Below are positions 62,301 through 64,000 of a DNA stretch of 64,000 bases, in pieces. The position numbers and the translations under genes are program-made. The stretch covers positions 121,352,501 to 121,416,500 of the forward strand of contig NC_060215.1 of the NCBI RefSeq assembly GCF_021130785.1. Reading direction: 5' to 3'. The notes beneath the pieces are model-generated. The model was given only the letters and a program-made list of their open reading frames with translations, was not told the origin of the DNA and made no database searches. This DNA is from Homalodisca vitripennis (lineage: Eukaryota; Arthropoda; Insecta; Hemiptera; Cicadellidae). The first letter of the stretch is position 1, and each line of letters starts with the position of its first letter.

Positions 62301-62402
62301 TATATTAATGTTGAAAGTACTTAGCCATGGCTACCACAATCCAAACAACATAATACAATTGTGAAAAAGTAGTGACTTGGCCACTTTTTCCCTATACCCT
62401 TC
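59310..62402 (-). mobile_element. 3.1-kb TIR transposon of an unnamed DDE-like family
   Basis: The left end reads GAAAGGGGTAGAGGGAAAAG then GGGCAAAGTCAG. The reverse complement of the right end reads GAAGGGTATAGGGAAAAAG then TGGCCAAGTCAC. They form an imperfect terminal inverted repeat of about 30 bases. The flanks carry AAAT (or CAAAT) on both sides, at 59305-59309 and 62402-62406, a likely 4-5 bp target duplication. The interior carries a decayed transposase-like protein on the minus strand and T/A-rich filler with G/C homopurine patches. The superfamily could not be assigned. Tail-less structure and TIRs exclude a retroelement. Confidence 0.65.
60230..61470 (-). pseudogene. Decayed DDE-like transposase of an insect-wide family
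   Basis: Read from 61440 downward on the minus strand. AQKAFSAIHGVSKKKVEYLN is followed by SPKDQ and, in other frames, NRNHKLTEEKIRL and SFNGRGAHYCIKHSKKILPE. QLFPLGNPRAGDTFSFCDQM lies at about 61035-61100 and ADSCGGQNKNTTSIFVSSLQ with CACAKEV at about 60490-60565. This order (FLxIHGVSxxRL, SPKDxRGKHxNRP, HYxxxxxxKxYL, FNLSFGxPRSDTCxxCD, DxCxGQNKN) is that of a family common in hemipteran and other insect genomes, usually left as uncharacterized protein. The D-x-C-GGQN-N block looks like a catalytic Asp motif. Frames change repeatedly and stops are frequent, so it is dead. Assignment is from memory of the family pattern. Confidence 0.65.
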
Positions 62403-62792
62403 AAATCGTTCACGGCTTCATAATTAATCTCCCTTCTTAGTGTTATTATACATATTCTATAATGTCTTACTTAACACTAGGTACGACGCTTTTTATCTTA
62501 TGGTAACATCACAAATCCTGGATCACTTAATTTATTACGATGATATATTCTAAAGTTTTGCTATCTAGACAGAAATAAAATTAGGAGTCCACAGTTAAAA
62601 ATAGTTAACTTCTTAAATATTTTCAAAGCTGTGTGTTTATTCAAAAATATCTTACTACACTAACGTTAAAATCAAACACCAAACGTTTCAGTTTGTACAT
62701 AATTTTTAAAATTTGCATTCTTTTATGCAACGACATTATTCAAACGTATAACTTGGAAAAGAAGGCATTATTTATCAATTAAATTAATTTAA
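62403..62792. other. AT-rich spacer
   Basis: Sequence between the TIR transposon and the R1-clade fragment. Nothing recognised. Confidence 0.45.
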
Positions 62793-64000
62793 TTGGCGGC
62801 ACGCGTTGACTGGACCACTTCCCTTCCCACTCGCAGCGGGACGACGGTGTTAATGATCTTTATTGTTGAGAATTCACGATCTCCGTCTTGCTCAGAGCAA
62901 GCGAAAAACCGTGATCGGACATCCAGGCGTTGACCACTCGTATGACCTGGTTCAACTTTAGCTGCGACAGCTCAACGTTGCGTGCGGCGATGAGAGCCGC
63001 AACGTCATCGGCGTACCCAACTAAGACGGTTTCCTCTGGCATCTCGGATCTCAGGAGGCTGTCATAAGCGATATTCCAGAGACCCGGGCCGAGTATTGAA
63101 CCCTGCGCGGCACCAGAGGTGACTTCCACCGTCCGCGCTTCGTCTCGAGTGTCGTTTATCAGACGCCTAGAACGGAGGTAGTCCTCGATAAGCCGCAACA
63201 TATACATTGGAATGCGGAAGGTGTCACGAAGTGCATACAACATATCGACCCATCTCGCCGAGCTGAAGGCATTCTTGACATCAAGCGTAACAAGAAGCAC
63301 TACTCGGCGGGAGAAATGGTTGTGGCTCTCGGCGCTCTCAACTGCTTTCTGTACTTCCGTGATCGCATCGATTGTTGATCGACCCTTTCTGAAGCCGTAC
63401 TAACGAGGGCAAAATTTCCCTGACAGCTACCACGGCAGAAATCAGGCGGGAACGAATCAACTTTTCAAAAAGTTTTCCAGCCGTGTCCAGCATGCAGAGA
63501 GGTCTGCAGTACGACGGCAGCTCAGGATCACCTTTTCCCTTGCTAATAAGCACTAGCCTGGCGGTTTTCCAGGGAGATGGAAACACTCCTTCAACCATGC
63601 AGGCATTGTAAATTCTCAGCAAAAACCCGGGATTGATGGTGAAAATCTTCTTCAGAGCCTCGCTGGTAATCCCGTCCGGGCCGTTGAGCCTTGTTGCTCT
63701 TCAGGGCGAGAACGGAGGTTTCCAACTCCTCAATAGTAAAAAGCGGAACGTTCTCCACCCGTTCGAAGTCAAGTAGTGGTCGCTGTGGATGTACAGGAAA
63801 CAGGGCTGTGACGATCCTCTCCATGGTGGCGCCCTCCATGATGGAGGGTGGAGAGCGAGCGCCGAGTTTCTGGGTCACAACTTTGTAACCCAAACCCCAA
63901 GGATCGAAATCGACATCGTCCCCGAAGTTTCCTCCAGCTATTCGCCTTGCTCCTGTTGATGGCTCGGCGGAGAGACTTTCTCGCAGCTTTGTAGACATCC
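62793..64000 (-). pseudogene. R1-clade LINE fragment, inverted second copy
   Basis: The minus strand repeats 28423-29615 at about 97 percent identity by eye. It contains ARKSLRRAIN, FPVHPQRPLLDFERVENV, SPWKTARLVLISKGKG, LLVTLDVKNAFSSARW (motif A), AAQGSILGPGLWNIAYDSLL and ETVLVGYADDVAALIA (catalytic box). It shares the +1 shift at NKAQRP with the other copy, yet keeps the 12 bases (INRSKANSWR) lost there. Private defects include an extra G near 63923, a shift at VAVREILPSLV and a changed end at IVNSQQ. At the 3' side it stops abruptly at GCGTGCCGCCAA, in mid-gene without tail, so it is 3'-truncated. At the other end it runs off the window. Confidence 0.93.

Overview
The window is eukaryotic nuclear DNA, AT-rich, with long stretches lacking open frames, many (TA)n and (TG)n microsatellites and a dense load of transposable elements. 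No bacterial gene organisation, tRNA, rRNA or CRISPR array was recognised. The mix of elements (CR1/Jockey-group LINEs, an R1-clade LINE, a Penelope-like element, hAT, Tc1/mariner, pogo/Tigger and an unnamed DDE family) and the frequent palindrome TAGGCCTA suggest an arthropod, probably an insect and perhaps a hemipteran. That placement is inference. No complete host gene can be supported.

Layout. 1-5.5 kb: AT-rich DNA with one microsatellite and a TATA/AATAAA pair. 5.5-8.4 kb: two LINE C-terminal remnants and a 33-bp exact direct repeat. 8.7-9.6 kb: minisatellite of 87-bp units. 10.5-11.7 kb: a diverged 150-bp repeat pair. 12.63-14.59 kb: a non-autonomous hAT transposon with an 8-bp target-site duplication, a transposase fragment and an internal inverted array. 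15.4-15.8 kb: LINE reverse-transcriptase scrap.

16.85-25.5 kb: a Penelope-like element split by a nearly full-length 6.5-kb LINE. The LINE has a PHD-finger ORF1, an APE endonuclease, a reverse transcriptase and a CAAT-repeat tail. The far half of the Penelope element carries GIY-YIG remnants and a degenerate hammerhead-like fold. 26.2 kb: NRF-1/EWG-type palindrome next to an ATG and a splice donor. 28.2-30.4 kb: 5'-truncated R1-clade LINE. 30.6-34.4 kb: further LINE pieces, including a 3' copy of the 18-24 kb family.

38.15-39.0 kb: minisatellite of 117-bp units. 41.6-42.8 kb: decayed pogo/Tigger transposase. 45.3-48.9 kb: a second CR1-group LINE on the minus strand. 49.4-50.4 kb: minisatellite of about 104-bp units with an anomalous G/C homopolymer block. 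50.9-52.7 kb: complete mariner-like transposon with about 145-bp terminal inverted repeats, sitting inside a TA microsatellite. 59.31-62.40 kb: a 3.1-kb terminal-inverted-repeat element with a decayed DDE-like protein. 62.79-64.0 kb: inverted second copy of the R1-clade LINE, running off the window.

All coding sequences seen are mobile-element genes, nearly all broken by frameshifts or stops. The window reads as a nested transposon graveyard between genes, or inside a very large intron.
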